Made by a program: the position numbers and the translations under genes
Notes under the pieces: generated by a model
The model's input: the letters and a program-made list of their open reading frames with translations, nothing else
Database searches by the model: none
What the model was told of the DNA's origin: nothing
In this document: positions 45,346-54,692 of the stretch, piece after piece
Numbering within the stretch: position 1 is the stretch's first letter
Layout of the letters: each line of letters begins with the position of its first letter
NCBI RefSeq assembly: GCF_002042885.1
Contig: NZ_MVFY01000001.1
Coordinates: 310,001 to 374,000 of the forward strand
DNA length: 64,000 bases
From: Citrobacter portucalensis
Lineage (GTDB): Bacteria; Pseudomonadota; Gammaproteobacteria; Enterobacterales; Enterobacteriaceae
Reading direction: 5' to 3'

Positions 45346-46212
45346 ATGACAGCCAAACCAGAGTTATTTACCCGCATAGAGCAAACCTTTAGCCAGCTGA
45401 CGCCCAGCGAAAAGCGCGTGGCCGGGTGGCTGTTAGCCCATGCTGTGCAGATCCCATTTGAAACCGCAGATGGCATCGCCAAAGCAACCGGAACCAGCGG
45501 CATTACCGTCGGACGTTATCTGCGTAAACTGGGTTTTCGTAACCTGGAGGATGCAAAAGCCAGTCTGCGTGAACTGCCCGTTGTTCCGTATCAGCCCTGG
45601 GGAATGAATGAACGACTGGATTCCTGGCACCAGCAACAAAGCCTGCCGGATCGGGCACAGCAGTCGCTGTTACTGGAGATCGACGCCATTACCCACGTCT
45701 ATCAACTTGCCCAGGGTGAGACGTTTCAACGCATTGCGCAGCAGCTGGCGCATGCGGAAGCCGTATACATCCTCGGGATCCAGTCCACCCGCGGGATCGC
45801 CAACGCCTTTTTTAGTCACCTGGAATACCTGCGACCTAAAGTCAGCTACTCCGAAGGCCTGTCCGGCAGTTGGGTTGAGTCGCTGAACTCGGGATTCAGC
45901 CAGCCTTACGTGGTTATTACCGATATGCGCGCCTACTCCGCTATTTCGCGACAATATTGCCGTGTCGCCACAGAGCGCTGTATTCCGCTGGCGCTCATTA
46001 CCGATGTGTGGTGCCCATGGGCCAGGGATTATTCCATTGATTTACTTCAGGTAAAAACTGACACCGGGCATTTCTGGGACTCACTGGCACCGGTGAGCTG
46101 TCTGTTCAACTTATTACTTTCTGCGGTGGTGGCGCAACTGGGTGACGCCCTCGCAGGACGCCTGCAAACCAATCGCCAGTTACAACAACAATTTGGTCAA
46201 TTCGAACAATAA
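45346..46212 (+). CDS. MurR/RpiR-family regulator of the ddp operon
   Basis: A 288-residue regulator with an N-terminal RpiR helix-turn-helix domain (LTPSEKRVAGWLL ... GITVGRYLRKLGF, about residues 14-70) and a C-terminal SIS sugar-isomerase-like effector domain (about 120-270, YILGIQSTRGIANAFFSHLE). RpiR proteins usually sense phosphosugars or cell-wall sugars. It lies 14 bases before ddpX and downstream of the sigma54 promoter, so it is probably cotranscribed with and controls the D-Ala-D-Ala genes. E. coli K-12 has no such gene directly before ddpX as far as I recall. Confidence 0.88.
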   Translation: MTAKPELFTRIEQTFSQLTPSEKRVAGWLLAHAVQIPFETADGIAKATGTSGITVGRYLRKLGFRNLEDAKASLRELPVVPYQPWGMNERLDSWHQQQSLPDRAQQSLLLEIDAITHVYQLAQGETFQRIAQQLAHAEAVYILGIQSTRGIANAFFSHLEYLRPKVSYSEGLSGSWVESLNSGFSQPYVVITDMRAYSAISRQYCRVATERCIPLALITDVWCPWARDYSIDLLQVKTDTGHFWDSLAPVSCLFNLLLSAVVAQLGDALAGRLQTNRQLQQQFGQFEQ

Positions 46213-46226
46213 ACAGGAAACGTGCT

Positions 46227-46814
46227 ATGTCAGAACTCCCAGAACTGGTCGATCTGTCGGTGATATTTCCGTCGCTGCATATCGATCTTAAATACGCTAC
46301 TGCCGATAACATTACCGGCGCACCTATCTACCGGGAAGCGCGTTGTCTGTTGCACACTGAGGCGGTAACCGCGCTGGCTAAAAGCATCAGCATTGCGCAA
46401 CTGGCCGGCCTGCAGCTTGTGGTGTACGACGCGTATCGCCCCCAGCAGGCGCAGGCGATACTGTGGAATGCCTGTCCCGACCCGCAGTATGTTGTCGATG
46501 TCGCAATTGGTTCCAATCACAGTCGCGGAACGGCCATTGACGTTACGTTGATGGACGATCGCGGCCATCTCCTTGATATGGGGGCCGGTTTTGATGAAAT
46601 GCACGACCGTTCCCATGCCTGGCACCCGTCTGTACCTCCGGCAGCGCAGCGTAACCGCCTGCTGCTCAATGCCATTATGTTTGGCGGTGGTTTTGTCGGT
46701 ATTAACAGTGAATGGTGGCATTTTGAATTACCTGATGCCGCTCGCTATCCGCTGCTTGACGATCAAATAGATTGTTACACTGTCACGCCTATAACAACAC
46801 AACATCCCCTTTAA
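46227..46814 (+). CDS. ddpX: D-alanyl-D-alanine dipeptidase
   Basis: A 195-residue zinc metallopeptidase that splits D-Ala-D-Ala to D-alanine, related to the VanX glycopeptide-resistance enzyme but used to feed on cell-wall dipeptide. The zinc motif SNHSRGTAIDVTL (SxHxxGxAxD) and the catalytic EWWHFE are intact. The product is close to E. coli DdpX across its whole length. It is cytoplasmic and acts on dipeptide brought in by DdpABCDF encoded next. GGAAACG gives a reasonable ribosome site before the ATG. Confidence 0.96.
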   Translation: MSELPELVDLSVIFPSLHIDLKYATADNITGAPIYREARCLLHTEAVTALAKSISIAQLAGLQLVVYDAYRPQQAQAILWNACPDPQYVVDVAIGSNHSRGTAIDVTLMDDRGHLLDMGAGFDEMHDRSHAWHPSVPPAAQRNRLLLNAIMFGGGFVGINSEWWHFELPDAARYPLLDDQIDCYTVTPITTQHPL

Positions 46815-46829
46815 TTCTGGAGCCTGGTT

Positions 46830-48392
46830 ATGAAGACTACACCTGCGTTAAACGCGTTTTTCCGCCCCGCTCTGATAGCCGTTGCGTTAGCATTTGCCCT
46901 GCCCGCCGCACAGGCTGCCGTTCCCAAAGATATGTTGGTGATTGGTAAAGCCGCCGATCCGCAGACGCTCGACCCCGCCGTGACCATCGATAACAATGAC
47001 TGGACGGTTACCTATCCCTCTTACCAGCGGTTGGTTCAATACAAAACCGACGGAGGTAAAGGATCCACGGAAGTTGAAGGTGATTTAGCCAGCGGCTGGA
47101 AAGCCTCTGACGATCAGAAAGAGTGGACGTTTACCCTGAAAAACGATGCCAAATTCGCCGACGGAACGCCGGTAACGGCAGATGCGGTAAAGCAATCCTT
47201 TGAACGTTTGCTCAAAATTGGTCAGGGACCTGCGGAAGCTTTCCCGAAGGATCTGAAGGTCGACGTCATTGATAACACCACGGTGAAATTTACCCTCAGC
47301 CAGCCGTTTGCCCCGTTTCTGTATACGCTGGCAAATGATGGTGCCTCAATCATTAACCCGGCCATCTTAAAAGAGCATGCCGCAGATGATGCCCGCGGAT
47401 TCCTGGCGCAGAACACGGCAGGCTCTGGTCCCTTCATGCTGAAGAGCTGGCAAAAGGGACAACAACTGGTGCTGGTGCCGAACCCGCATTATGCCGGGGC
47501 GAAACCGGCATTTAAGCGCGTCTCAGTCAAAATCATTGGTGAAAGCGCCTCTCGTCGCCTGCAACTGTCACGTGGTGATATCGACATTGCCGATGCGCTT
47601 CCTGTTGACCAGCTTGCTGCTTTAAAACAGGAGGGCAAAGTGAACGTGGCGGATTATCCCTCATTGCGCGTGACCTATTTGTATCTCAACAACAGTAAGG
47701 CCCCGCTTAATCAGGTGGATTTACGCCGCGCCATCTCGTGGGCCACTGATTATAAAGGCATGGTCAACGGGATCCTGAGCGGCAACGGAAAGCAAATGCG
47801 TGGCCCGATCCCTGAAGGCATGTGGGGTTTTGACGACAAGGCCATGCAGTACAGCTTTGATGAAGCCAAAGCCAAAGCAGCGTGGGACAAAGTTGCCACC
47901 AAACCTGAAAGCCTGAGCTTCCTGTACTCCGATAATGACCCTAACTGGGAGCCTATCGCGCTCGCCACCCAGGCAAGCCTTGGCAAACTGGGCATTAAGG
48001 TGAAACTGGAAAAACTGGCAAACGCCACCATGCGCGACCGCGTGGGCAAAGGCGATTACGACATTGCCATTGGCAACTGGAGTCCGGATTTTGCCGACCC
48101 GTACATGTTTATGAACTACTGGTTTGAGTCAGATAAGAAAGGCTTGCCGGGTAACCGTTCGTTCTATGAAAACGGTGAGGTCGATAAACTGCTGCGCAGC
48201 GCGTTGGCCACAACCGATCAGGTGGCCAGAACCAATGACTACCAGCAGGCGCAAACCATCGTGATTGATGAAGCGGCCTACGTCTATTTATTCCAGAAAA
48301 ACTATCAGCTGGCGATGAACAAAGACGTCAAAGGATTTGTATTCAATCCCATGCTGGAACAGGTCTTCAATATCTCCACCATGAGTAAATAA
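46830..48392 (+). CDS. ddpA: Periplasmic D-Ala-D-Ala-binding protein of the ABC importer
   Basis: A 520-residue solute-binding protein of the DppA/OppA family (SBP family 5) with a signal peptide ending VAFALPAAQAA. The family start is visible in DMLVIGKAADPQTLDPAVT. It delivers D-Ala-D-Ala to the DdpBC permease. It follows ddpX by 15 bases and is separated from ddpB by a stable hairpin, the usual way to make excess binding protein. A KOPS octamer lies near its start. Confidence 0.93.
   Translation: MKTTPALNAFFRPALIAVALAFALPAAQAAVPKDMLVIGKAADPQTLDPAVTIDNNDWTVTYPSYQRLVQYKTDGGKGSTEVEGDLASGWKASDDQKEWTFTLKNDAKFADGTPVTADAVKQSFERLLKIGQGPAEAFPKDLKVDVIDNTTVKFTLSQPFAPFLYTLANDGASIINPAILKEHAADDARGFLAQNTAGSGPFMLKSWQKGQQLVLVPNPHYAGAKPAFKRVSVKIIGESASRRLQLSRGDIDIADALPVDQLAALKQEGKVNVADYPSLRVTYLYLNNSKAPLNQVDLRRAISWATDYKGMVNGILSGNGKQMRGPIPEGMWGFDDKAMQYSFDEAKAKAAWDKVATKPESLSFLYSDNDPNWEPIALATQASLGKLGIKVKLEKLANATMRDRVGKGDYDIAIGNWSPDFADPYMFMNYWFESDKKGLPGNRSFYENGEVDKLLRSALATTDQVARTNDYQQAQTIVIDEAAYVYLFQKNYQLAMNKDVKGFVFNPMLEQVFNISTMSK
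46897..46904 (-). other. KOPS (GGGCAGGG on the minus strand), pointing to dif
   Basis: CCCTGCCC on the plus strand at the ddpA signal-peptide region, right of dif, in the orientation expected to drive FtsK leftward to dif. Confidence 0.65.
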
Positions 48393-48402
48393 GCCACGTT
48401 TA

Positions 48403-48425
48403 TGCGGAGCCGCTCTGGCTCCGCA
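48403..48425 (+). promoter_or_regulatory. Intercistronic hairpin between ddpA and ddpB
   Basis: Perfect 9-bp stem TGCGGAGCC/GGCTCCGCA with a 5-base loop and no T-tract. Such hairpins after binding-protein genes protect the upstream mRNA and lower expression of the permease genes. Confidence 0.75.
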
Positions 48426-48436
48426 AGGGGAAGCTA

Positions 48437-49459
48437 ATGACGTTCTGGAGTATTTTACGCCAGCGATGCTGGGGACTTATTCTGGTGGTTATCGGTGTTT
48501 GCGTAATCACCTTTATTATTTCACACCTGATACCTGGCGACCCCGCGCGGCTGCTGGCGGGCGATCGCGCCAGTGATGAAATTGTCGAAAATATTCGCCA
48601 ACAGTTGGGGCTGAATCAGCCGCTGTATGTCCAGTTTTTTCGCTATGTCAGCGATATTTTTCACGGCGATTTAGGCATATCCATTCGCACCGGGCGTCCG
48701 GTACTGGATGAGCTGCGCATTTTCTTCCCCGCGACCCTTGAATTGGCTTTCTGCTCTTTGTTGCTGGCGCTGGTGATAGGTATCCCGCTGGGTATTTTAT
48801 CTGCGGTCTGGCGTAACCGCTGGCTTGATCACCTTGTTCGGCTAATGGCAATTACCGGTATCTCCACGCCTGCATTCTGGCTGGGGCTGGGGGTTATCGT
48901 GCTGTTTTACGGTCATCTGCAAATTTTACCCGGCGGTGGGCGTTTAGACGACTGGCTGGATCCACCTGCTCACGTCACCGGTTTCTACCTGATTGATGCT
49001 CTGCTGGAAGGCAACGGCGAAGTCTTTTTCAATGCGCTTCAGCACCTGATTTTGCCATCGCTGACATTGGCTTTTGTACATCTTGGGATCGTTGCCCGTC
49101 AGATTCGTTCCGCCATGCTGGAGCAACTGAGTGAAGATTACATTCGCACCGCCCGCGCCAGCGGGCTGCCGGGCTGGTACATCGTGTTGTGCTATGCATT
49201 GCCTAACGCACTTATCCCATCAATCACCGTCCTCGGCCTGGCGCTGGGCGATCTGCTATACGGTGCGGTATTGACCGAAACGGTCTTTGCCTGGCCTGGC
49301 ATGGGCGCCTGGGTGGTGACCTCAATTCAGGCACTCGACTTCCCGGCGGTAATGGGATTTGCGGTGGTGGTCTCGTTCGCCTATGTGCTGGTCAACCTGG
49401 TGGTGGATTTACTCTATCTGTGGGTAGACCCTCGAATTGGACGTGGAGGTGCTGAATGA
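48437..49459 (+). CDS. ddpB: D-Ala-D-Ala ABC importer permease 1
   Basis: A 340-residue DppB-type permease with about six transmembrane helices. The N-terminal OppB/DppB segment is typical (VGVCVITFIISHLIPGDPAR), and the cytoplasmic EAA loop is seen at RTARASGLPGWYIVLCYALPNAL. It forms the membrane channel with DdpC. It starts with AAGGGGAAG upstream and overlaps ddpC by four bases. Confidence 0.93.
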   Translation: MTFWSILRQRCWGLILVVIGVCVITFIISHLIPGDPARLLAGDRASDEIVENIRQQLGLNQPLYVQFFRYVSDIFHGDLGISIRTGRPVLDELRIFFPATLELAFCSLLLALVIGIPLGILSAVWRNRWLDHLVRLMAITGISTPAFWLGLGVIVLFYGHLQILPGGGRLDDWLDPPAHVTGFYLIDALLEGNGEVFFNALQHLILPSLTLAFVHLGIVARQIRSAMLEQLSEDYIRTARASGLPGWYIVLCYALPNALIPSITVLGLALGDLLYGAVLTETVFAWPGMGAWVVTSIQALDFPAVMGFAVVVSFAYVLVNLVVDLLYLWVDPRIGRGGAE

Positions 49460-50352
49460 TGCTCACACAAGAAACACCGACCGCCCCTCAGACTGCACGC
49501 CGCCGCACGGACTGGGCCAAACTGTTCTGGATGATGAAAAGTAGCCCGCTGACGCTGGTTGGCGGGGTCATCATCGTATTGATACTGCTGCTGATGGTGC
49601 TGTCGCCGTGGATAACACCCCACGATCCGAATGCCATCAATTTGAGTGCGCGCCTGCTGCCCCCGTCAGCCGCTCACTGGTTTGGAACCGATGAAGTCGG
49701 TCGCGATCTGTTCAGCCGCGTTCTGGTAGGAAGTCAGCAATCTGTCGTTGCGGGTCTGGTGGTAGTGGGTATCGCCGGGGGATTGGGCTCACTGCTGGGT
49801 TGCTTGTCGGGTGTCATGGGCGGGCGTGCCGACGCGATAATTATGCGGATGATGGACATTATGCTGTCCATTCCTTCGCTGGTGCTGACGATGGCGTTGG
49901 CCGCCGCGCTGGGCCCCAGCCTGTTTAACGCCATGCTGGCGATTGCAATCGTCCGTATCCCATTCTATGTACGCCTCGCCCGTGGTCAGACGTTAGTGGT
50001 ACGCCAGTTTACTTTTGTACAGGCTGCCCGGACCTACGGCGCTTCACGCTGGCATCTGATTAGCTGGCACATTTTACGCAATTCTCTGCCGCCGCTCATT
50101 GTGCAGGCATCACTGGATATCGGCAGCGCGATCCTGATGGCCGCCACGCTCGGGTTTATCGGTCTGGGCGCCCAGCAGCCCAGCGCTGAATGGGGGGCGA
50201 TGGTCGCAATTGGCCGCAATTACGTGCTTGATCAGTGGTGGTATTGTGCTTTTCCCGGCGCCGCCATTCTGATTACCGCCGTGGGCTTTAATCTCTTTGG
50301 CGATGGTATTCGCGATCTGCTGGATCCGAAAGCCGGAGGAAAACAGTCATGA
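49456..50352 (+). CDS. ddpC: D-Ala-D-Ala ABC importer permease 2
   Basis: A 298-residue DppC-type permease: one N-terminal helix preceded by a basic segment, the conserved HWFGTDEVGRDLFSRVLVG, then the core helices and the EAA loop RTYGASRWHLISWHILRNSL. It partners DdpB. Two consecutive ATG codons (49456, 49459) may start it. It overlaps both ddpB and ddpD by four bases. Confidence 0.93.
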   Translation: MMLTQETPTAPQTARRRTDWAKLFWMMKSSPLTLVGGVIIVLILLLMVLSPWITPHDPNAINLSARLLPPSAAHWFGTDEVGRDLFSRVLVGSQQSVVAGLVVVGIAGGLGSLLGCLSGVMGGRADAIIMRMMDIMLSIPSLVLTMALAAALGPSLFNAMLAIAIVRIPFYVRLARGQTLVVRQFTFVQAARTYGASRWHLISWHILRNSLPPLIVQASLDIGSAILMAATLGFIGLGAQQPSAEWGAMVAIGRNYVLDQWWYCAFPGAAILITAVGFNLFGDGIRDLLDPKAGGKQS

Positions 50353-51335
50353 CACAACCCGTACTGGAAATCGAAGATTTGCATCTGAGTTTCCCCGGCT
50401 ATAAAGCTGACGTGCATGCGCTGAACCATGTATCACTGCACATCAACCGCGGAGAAATCGTTGGTGTGGTGGGTGAATCCGGTTCCGGTAAGTCCGTGAC
50501 CGCCATGCTCACCATGCGTCTGCTACCGGAGGGGAGCTATCGTATTCACCAGGGACGCGTTTCGTTGCTGGGTGAAGATGTGCTCAACGCCAGTGAGAAA
50601 CAAATGCGCCAATGGCGCGGCGCACGTGTCGCAATGATCTTTCAGGAGCCCATGACGGCACTGAATCCGACCCGCCGTATCGGCCAGCAAATGGTGGAGG
50701 TGATCCGCCATCATCAGGCGTTAAGCCGCACGGATGCCCGCCAGAAAGCCGTCGCTCTACTCGAAGAGATGCAAATCCCGGACGCGCCGGAGGTCATGAA
50801 ACGATTTCCGTTTGAGCTTTCCGGCGGTATGCGCCAACGCGTGATGATTGCGCTAGCCTTTTCGTGCGAGCCGGAGCTTATCATTGCCGATGAACCGACC
50901 ACTGCACTGGACGTCACGGTGCAACTGCAGGTGCTGCGTTTGCTGAAGTTAAAAGCGCGCGCCAGTGGAACAGCCGTGTTATTTATCAGCCATGATATGG
51001 CGGTGGTTTCACAGTTATGCGACCGGTTGTATGTCATGTATGCCGGGAGTGTGATTGAGAGTGGCCCGACGCAAACCGTTATTCAACGCCCGACACACCC
51101 CTATTCCATCGGCTTGCTGAAATGTGCACCGGAACACGGCGAACCGCGCACATTGCTGCCCGCCATTCCCGGCACCGTGCCGAACCTAACCTGCTTACCT
51201 GCCGGATGCGCGTTTCGCGACCGCTGCTTTGCCGCTGGTCCTCGTTGTGAAGAAACGCCGGCGTTAAGTAGTCAGGGAGGTGCAGATCAACAATCTGCCT
51301 GCTGGTATCCGCAACTGGAGACAACACATGTCTGA
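50349..51335 (+). CDS. ddpD: D-Ala-D-Ala ABC importer ATPase 1
   Basis: A 328-residue DppD-type ATPase: Walker A GESGSGKS, signature LSGGMRQRVMIALAF, Walker B LIIADEPTTALD. The oligopeptide-transporter C-terminal extension has cysteines near the end (LPAGCAFRDRC, then CEETP) that in relatives hold an iron-sulfur cluster. It drives import together with DdpF. It overlaps ddpC by four bases and ddpF by eight. Confidence 0.94.
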   Translation: MTQPVLEIEDLHLSFPGYKADVHALNHVSLHINRGEIVGVVGESGSGKSVTAMLTMRLLPEGSYRIHQGRVSLLGEDVLNASEKQMRQWRGARVAMIFQEPMTALNPTRRIGQQMVEVIRHHQALSRTDARQKAVALLEEMQIPDAPEVMKRFPFELSGGMRQRVMIALAFSCEPELIIADEPTTALDVTVQLQVLRLLKLKARASGTAVLFISHDMAVVSQLCDRLYVMYAGSVIESGPTQTVIQRPTHPYSIGLLKCAPEHGEPRTLLPAIPGTVPNLTCLPAGCAFRDRCFAAGPRCEETPALSSQGGADQQSACWYPQLETTHV

Positions 51336-52263
51336 TTTTTTACTGGCGCTGCAGGATGTTCATGTCAACTTTCCTGCGCGTAAAAACTGGCTTGGCAAGG
51401 TTACGGAACGGGTGCATGCGCTCAACGGTCTGGATTTACAGATTCGCCAGGGTGAAACGCTGGGGATTGTTGGCGAATCCGGCTGTGGAAAAAGTACGCT
51501 GGCGCAACTGTTGATGGGCATGTTGAAACCCAGCCAGGGAAGCTATTCTCGCCGTGGTGATAAGCAGCATAACGGTATGCAAATGGTCTTTCAGGACCCT
51601 CTTTCATCGCTCGATCCGCGCTTACCGGTGTGGCGGATAATTACCGAACCGGTGTGGATCCAAAAACGGAGCCCGGAGCGTGAACGACGCATGCTTGCCG
51701 AGGATTTGGCACGGCAGGTGGGCATTCGTCCTGAATATCTCGACCGCTTGCCGCACGCGTTTTCTGGTGGACAGCGCCAACGTATTGCTATTGCCCGGGC
51801 GCTATCGTCAGAGCCGGATGTTATCGTCCTTGATGAACCCACTTCAGCGCTGGATATCTCCGTGCAGGCGCAAATTCTCAACCTGCTGGTGTCGCTACAG
51901 GCGCGCAGAAACCTGACCTACGTATTGATATCGCATAACGTGTCGGTGGTCCGCCATATGAGCGACCGTGTGGCGGTGATGTACCTCGGGCAAATTGTTG
52001 AGCTGGGCGATGCCCAACAGGTTCTCACTCATCCCGCCCATCCGTACACACGATTATTGCTGGACTCGGTACCTAAAACGGGCGCACCGCTGGCGGAAGA
52101 TTTGGTGTTACGTAAGACTGAGCTTCCGGGAAACCGAACGTTGCCCCAGGGCTGCTTTTTCCGTGACAGATGTCCATTGGCAACCCACGGTTGTGAGAAG
52201 AAACAGGCATTGCTGAAGAGTGATACCGGATGTGACGTTCGCTGCTGGCGGGCGGTTACATGA
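51328..52263 (+). CDS. ddpF: D-Ala-D-Ala ABC importer ATPase 2
   Basis: A 311-residue DppF-type ATPase: Walker A GESGCGKS, signature FSGGQRQRIAIARAL, Walker B VIVLDEPTSALD, and the C-terminal cysteine region LPQGCFFRDRC. I chose ATG 51328 (MSDFLLAL), which overlaps the ddpD stop by eight bases, over an in-frame ATG at 51280 that would extend deep into ddpD. It is the last gene of the operon and is convergent with the LysR gene 19 bases away, with no strong terminator seen. Confidence 0.93.
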   Translation: MSDFLLALQDVHVNFPARKNWLGKVTERVHALNGLDLQIRQGETLGIVGESGCGKSTLAQLLMGMLKPSQGSYSRRGDKQHNGMQMVFQDPLSSLDPRLPVWRIITEPVWIQKRSPERERRMLAEDLARQVGIRPEYLDRLPHAFSGGQRQRIAIARALSSEPDVIVLDEPTSALDISVQAQILNLLVSLQARRNLTYVLISHNVSVVRHMSDRVAVMYLGQIVELGDAQQVLTHPAHPYTRLLLDSVPKTGAPLAEDLVLRKTELPGNRTLPQGCFFRDRCPLATHGCEKKQALLKSDTGCDVRCWRAVT

Positions 52264-52282
52264 CCTGAGCCGTTGAGAAAAG

Positions 52283-53173
52283 TCAGGTGCGATACGCCTT
52301 TTTCAGTGAATCCACCAGCACCTCGGAAGCGGTAGATAATTTATGATGCGCCGAACGCAAAACCCCGATCCGACGCTGGATCACCGGCGTATCCAGATCG
52401 ATACAGGTTGCGCCTAACTCTGTCATTTGCGTGCGGCATAGTGCAGGTACGGCGCTACCGCCCAGACCGTTAGCCACCAGACGGCCAACGGTTACCAGCT
52501 GATGGCTCTCCAGCGCTACTTCCAGCGTATGTCCGCTTTGCACCAGTTGTTCTTCCAGCATCAGCCGCACGGCGGACGGGCGTTGCAGGGTGATAAAATC
52601 CAGCGTCAGCAGTTCGCGCCACGCAATACGATCCCTGTCTGCCAGTCGACAGGTTGGCGGCACAATCGCGATAAAACGATCCACGCCGAGCGGCGTGAAA
52701 TGCAGATGTCCCGAATAGTCCGGCTCGAAGGCTATGCCCATCTCGACCCGCCCTTCACTGACCATTTCAATCACGTGTTCATTAATTACATCGTGAACCG
52801 TTACGTTGATACCGGAATAAGAATCACGAAATGTTTTCAGTACCGATGGCAGGACGTTAGCGGCAAATGAGGGCATGGCGGCGATCGATATTTTACCGCG
52901 CTGCAGCGTAAAGCGCTGGCGCATGGCTTCTTCCGTATTCTCCCAGTCCGCCAGCAGCTGTCGCCCCATATTCAGCAGCGTTTCTCCCTCCTGCGTCAGG
53001 GTCACTTTGCGAGTTGTTCTTAACAGTAACGCCCCGCCCAGCGAATCTTCCAGTCCTTTAATCGCCAGGCTTAACGCGGGTTGCGACATATTCAGTCTTT
53101 CGCTGGCATGAGCAAAATTCAGAGTGTGAGCTACCGCTAAAAACGCGCGTAACTGTTTGATGCTCATTCCCAT
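52283..53173 (-). CDS. LysR-family regulator, probably of the hydroxybutyrate/acetoacetate genes
   Basis: A 296-residue LysR-type regulator with the N-terminal winged helix (IKQLRAFLAVAHTLNFAHAS, then LNMSQPALSLAIKGLEDSLG) and a substrate-binding-like effector domain. It is divergent from the CoA-transferase gene with 142 bases between them, the standard arrangement for control of the neighbouring operon. A palindrome of LysR-box type lies in that gap. The ATG at 53173 has AAAGGA at nine bases; a second ATG two codons later is possible. The effector is unknown, perhaps acetoacetate or hydroxybutyrate. Confidence 0.88.
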   Translation of the reverse strand: MGMSIKQLRAFLAVAHTLNFAHASERLNMSQPALSLAIKGLEDSLGGALLLRTTRKVTLTQEGETLLNMGRQLLADWENTEEAMRQRFTLQRGKISIAAMPSFAANVLPSVLKTFRDSYSGINVTVHDVINEHVIEMVSEGRVEMGIAFEPDYSGHLHFTPLGVDRFIAIVPPTCRLADRDRIAWRELLTLDFITLQRPSAVRLMLEEQLVQSGHTLEVALESHQLVTVGRLVANGLGGSAVPALCRTQMTELGATCIDLDTPVIQRRIGVLRSAHHKLSTASEVLVDSLKKAYRT

Positions 53174-53201
53174 TTCGCATTCCTTTAACTTGTTGAATAC
53201 C

Positions 53202-53217
53202 TTTAATTAACATTAAA
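53202..53217. promoter_or_regulatory. LysR-box-like palindrome
   Basis: TTTAAT-TAAC-ATTAAA, a perfect inverted repeat 29-44 bases upstream of the LysR start and about 100 bases upstream of scoA, in the divergent promoter region. It fits the T-N11-A frame of LysR operators. AT-richness makes it only moderately convincing. Confidence 0.45.
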
Positions 53218-53315
53218 TTGATAAAAAAACCCAATGAGTGAGTCACAAATTTAAAATTAACAAATCATTTTTCACCCCCAATGATGTCGGCAAGGACAAC
53301 TGGGGAGGCAAGTGT

Positions 53316-54023
53316 ATGGCTGGACTGGATAAACGTGTTGCCACTTATCAAGAGGCGCTGGAAGGACTGACCGACAACATGACGCTGCTGGCAGGTGGTT
53401 TTGGTCTATGTGGGATCCCTGAAAACCTGATTACCGAAGTACGCCGTCGGGAGGTTCAGGGACTTACCGTTGTATCAAACAACTGTGGCGTGGATGGCTT
53501 TGGCCTTGGCGTGCTGCTGGAAACGCGTCAGGTGCGCAAAGTGGTCGCGTCCTATGTGGGGGAAAACGCCCTGTTTGAGAAACAGGTGCTTAACGGCGAA
53601 CTGGAAGCCATCCTGACGCCACAGGGTACGCTGGCAGAGCAGTTGCGCGCGGGCGGCGCGGGGATCCCGGCATTTTTTACCGCGACCGGATATGGAACCC
53701 CCGTGGCGGAAGGTAAAGAGGTTCGCGAGTTTGCCGGACGCCCTTACATCCTTGAGCAGGCGATAACCGGTGATTTTGCGTTGGTTAAAGGCTGGAAAGC
53801 CGACTGGTACGGCAACATCATCTATCGCCACACCGCACAGAATTTTAATCCGCTGATGGCCGCCGCCGGGCGCATTACCGTCGTGGAAGTCGAAGAGATT
53901 GTCCCTCCCGGAGAACTGGACCCTGCTGCGATTCACACTCCCGGAATTTTCGTTAACCGCATCATTCAGGGGCAGTTTGAAAAACGTATTGAACAACGCA
54001 CCCTGCGCCAGAAAGGAGCCTGA
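53316..54023 (+). CDS. scoA: 3-oxoacid (acetoacetate) CoA-transferase subunit A
   Basis: A 235-residue alpha subunit of a succinyl-CoA:3-ketoacid CoA-transferase. It has the glycine-rich motif [15 protein letters not shown] and [21 protein letters not shown], both typical of ScoA rather than of E. coli AtoD. It activates acetoacetate to acetoacetyl-CoA with subunit B. ATG 53316, with GGGGAGG upstream, is the true start; the frame extends to 53238 without similarity. It is followed after two bases by scoB. Confidence 0.93.
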   Translation: MAGLDKRVATYQEALEGLTDNMTLLAGGFGLCGIPENLITEVRRREVQGLTVVSNNCGVDGFGLGVLLETRQVRKVVASYVGENALFEKQVLNGELEAILTPQGTLAEQLRAGGAGIPAFFTATGYGTPVAEGKEVREFAGRPYILEQAITGDFALVKGWKADWYGNIIYRHTAQNFNPLMAAAGRITVVEVEEIVPPGELDPAAIHTPGIFVNRIIQGQFEKRIEQRTLRQKGA

Positions 54024-54025
54024 CC

Positions 54026-54682
54026 ATGTTAACGCGTGAACAAATGGCGATGCGCGTCGCCCGCGAGCTGCGCGACGGATACTACGTCAACCTTGGGATC
54101 GGCATTCCCACGCTGGTGGCAAATTACATCCCTGATGGCATGGATGTGATGCTGCAATCAGAAAACGGTTTGCTGGGTATGGGCCCGTTTCCCACAGAAG
54201 ACGAAATTGATGCCGACATGATCAACGCCGGGAAACAGACTGTGACGGCGCGCAAAGGCGCGGCGATTTTCGACTCGGCACAATCCTTCGCCATGATCCG
54301 CGGCGGCCACGTTGATCTGACGGTGCTCGGTGCGTTTGAAGTCGATGTTAACGGCAATATCGCCTCATGGATGATCCCCGGGAAAATGGTGAAAGGCATG
54401 GGCGGCGCGATGGACCTGGTTGCCGGAGCCGACAATATCATTGTGGTAATGACCCATGCTTCCAAAAGCGGTGAGTCCAAACTGCTTCCCGCCTGCACCC
54501 TGCCGCTAACCGGCGTGGCCTGCATCAAACGTGTGCTTACCGACCTGGCTCTGCTGGAAATTGCCGACGGTGCGTTCATTCTGCGTGAACGCGCACCGGG
54601 CATTAGCGTGGATGAGATTGTCGCCAGAACAGCAGGCAAGCTGATCGTTCCCGAAACTGTCCCCGAAATGCACTTTAGCTGA
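54026..54682 (+). CDS. scoB: 3-oxoacid (acetoacetate) CoA-transferase subunit B
   Basis: A 218-residue beta subunit carrying the catalytic glutamate (Glu46) in [13 protein letters not shown], which forms the glutamyl-CoA intermediate, and [14 protein letters not shown] before it. With ScoA it makes the acetoacetyl-CoA that the next gene's thiolase cleaves. It is translationally coupled to scoA and has AAAGGAG before its start. Confidence 0.94.
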   Translation: MLTREQMAMRVARELRDGYYVNLGIGIPTLVANYIPDGMDVMLQSENGLLGMGPFPTEDEIDADMINAGKQTVTARKGAAIFDSAQSFAMIRGGHVDLTVLGAFEVDVNGNIASWMIPGKMVKGMGGAMDLVAGADNIIVVMTHASKSGESKLLPACTLPLTGVACIKRVLTDLALLEIADGAFILRERAPGISVDEIVARTAGKLIVPETVPEMHFS

Positions 54683-54692
54683 GGAGCTGACC

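Noticed and set aside
46174..46188. GTTGTAACT on the minus strand inside the rpiR-type gene, resembling a Ter core
   Set aside because: The flanks differ from Ter at the conserved positions on both sides (no AT before the core, GG after it), and it lies in coding sequence; chance is likely.
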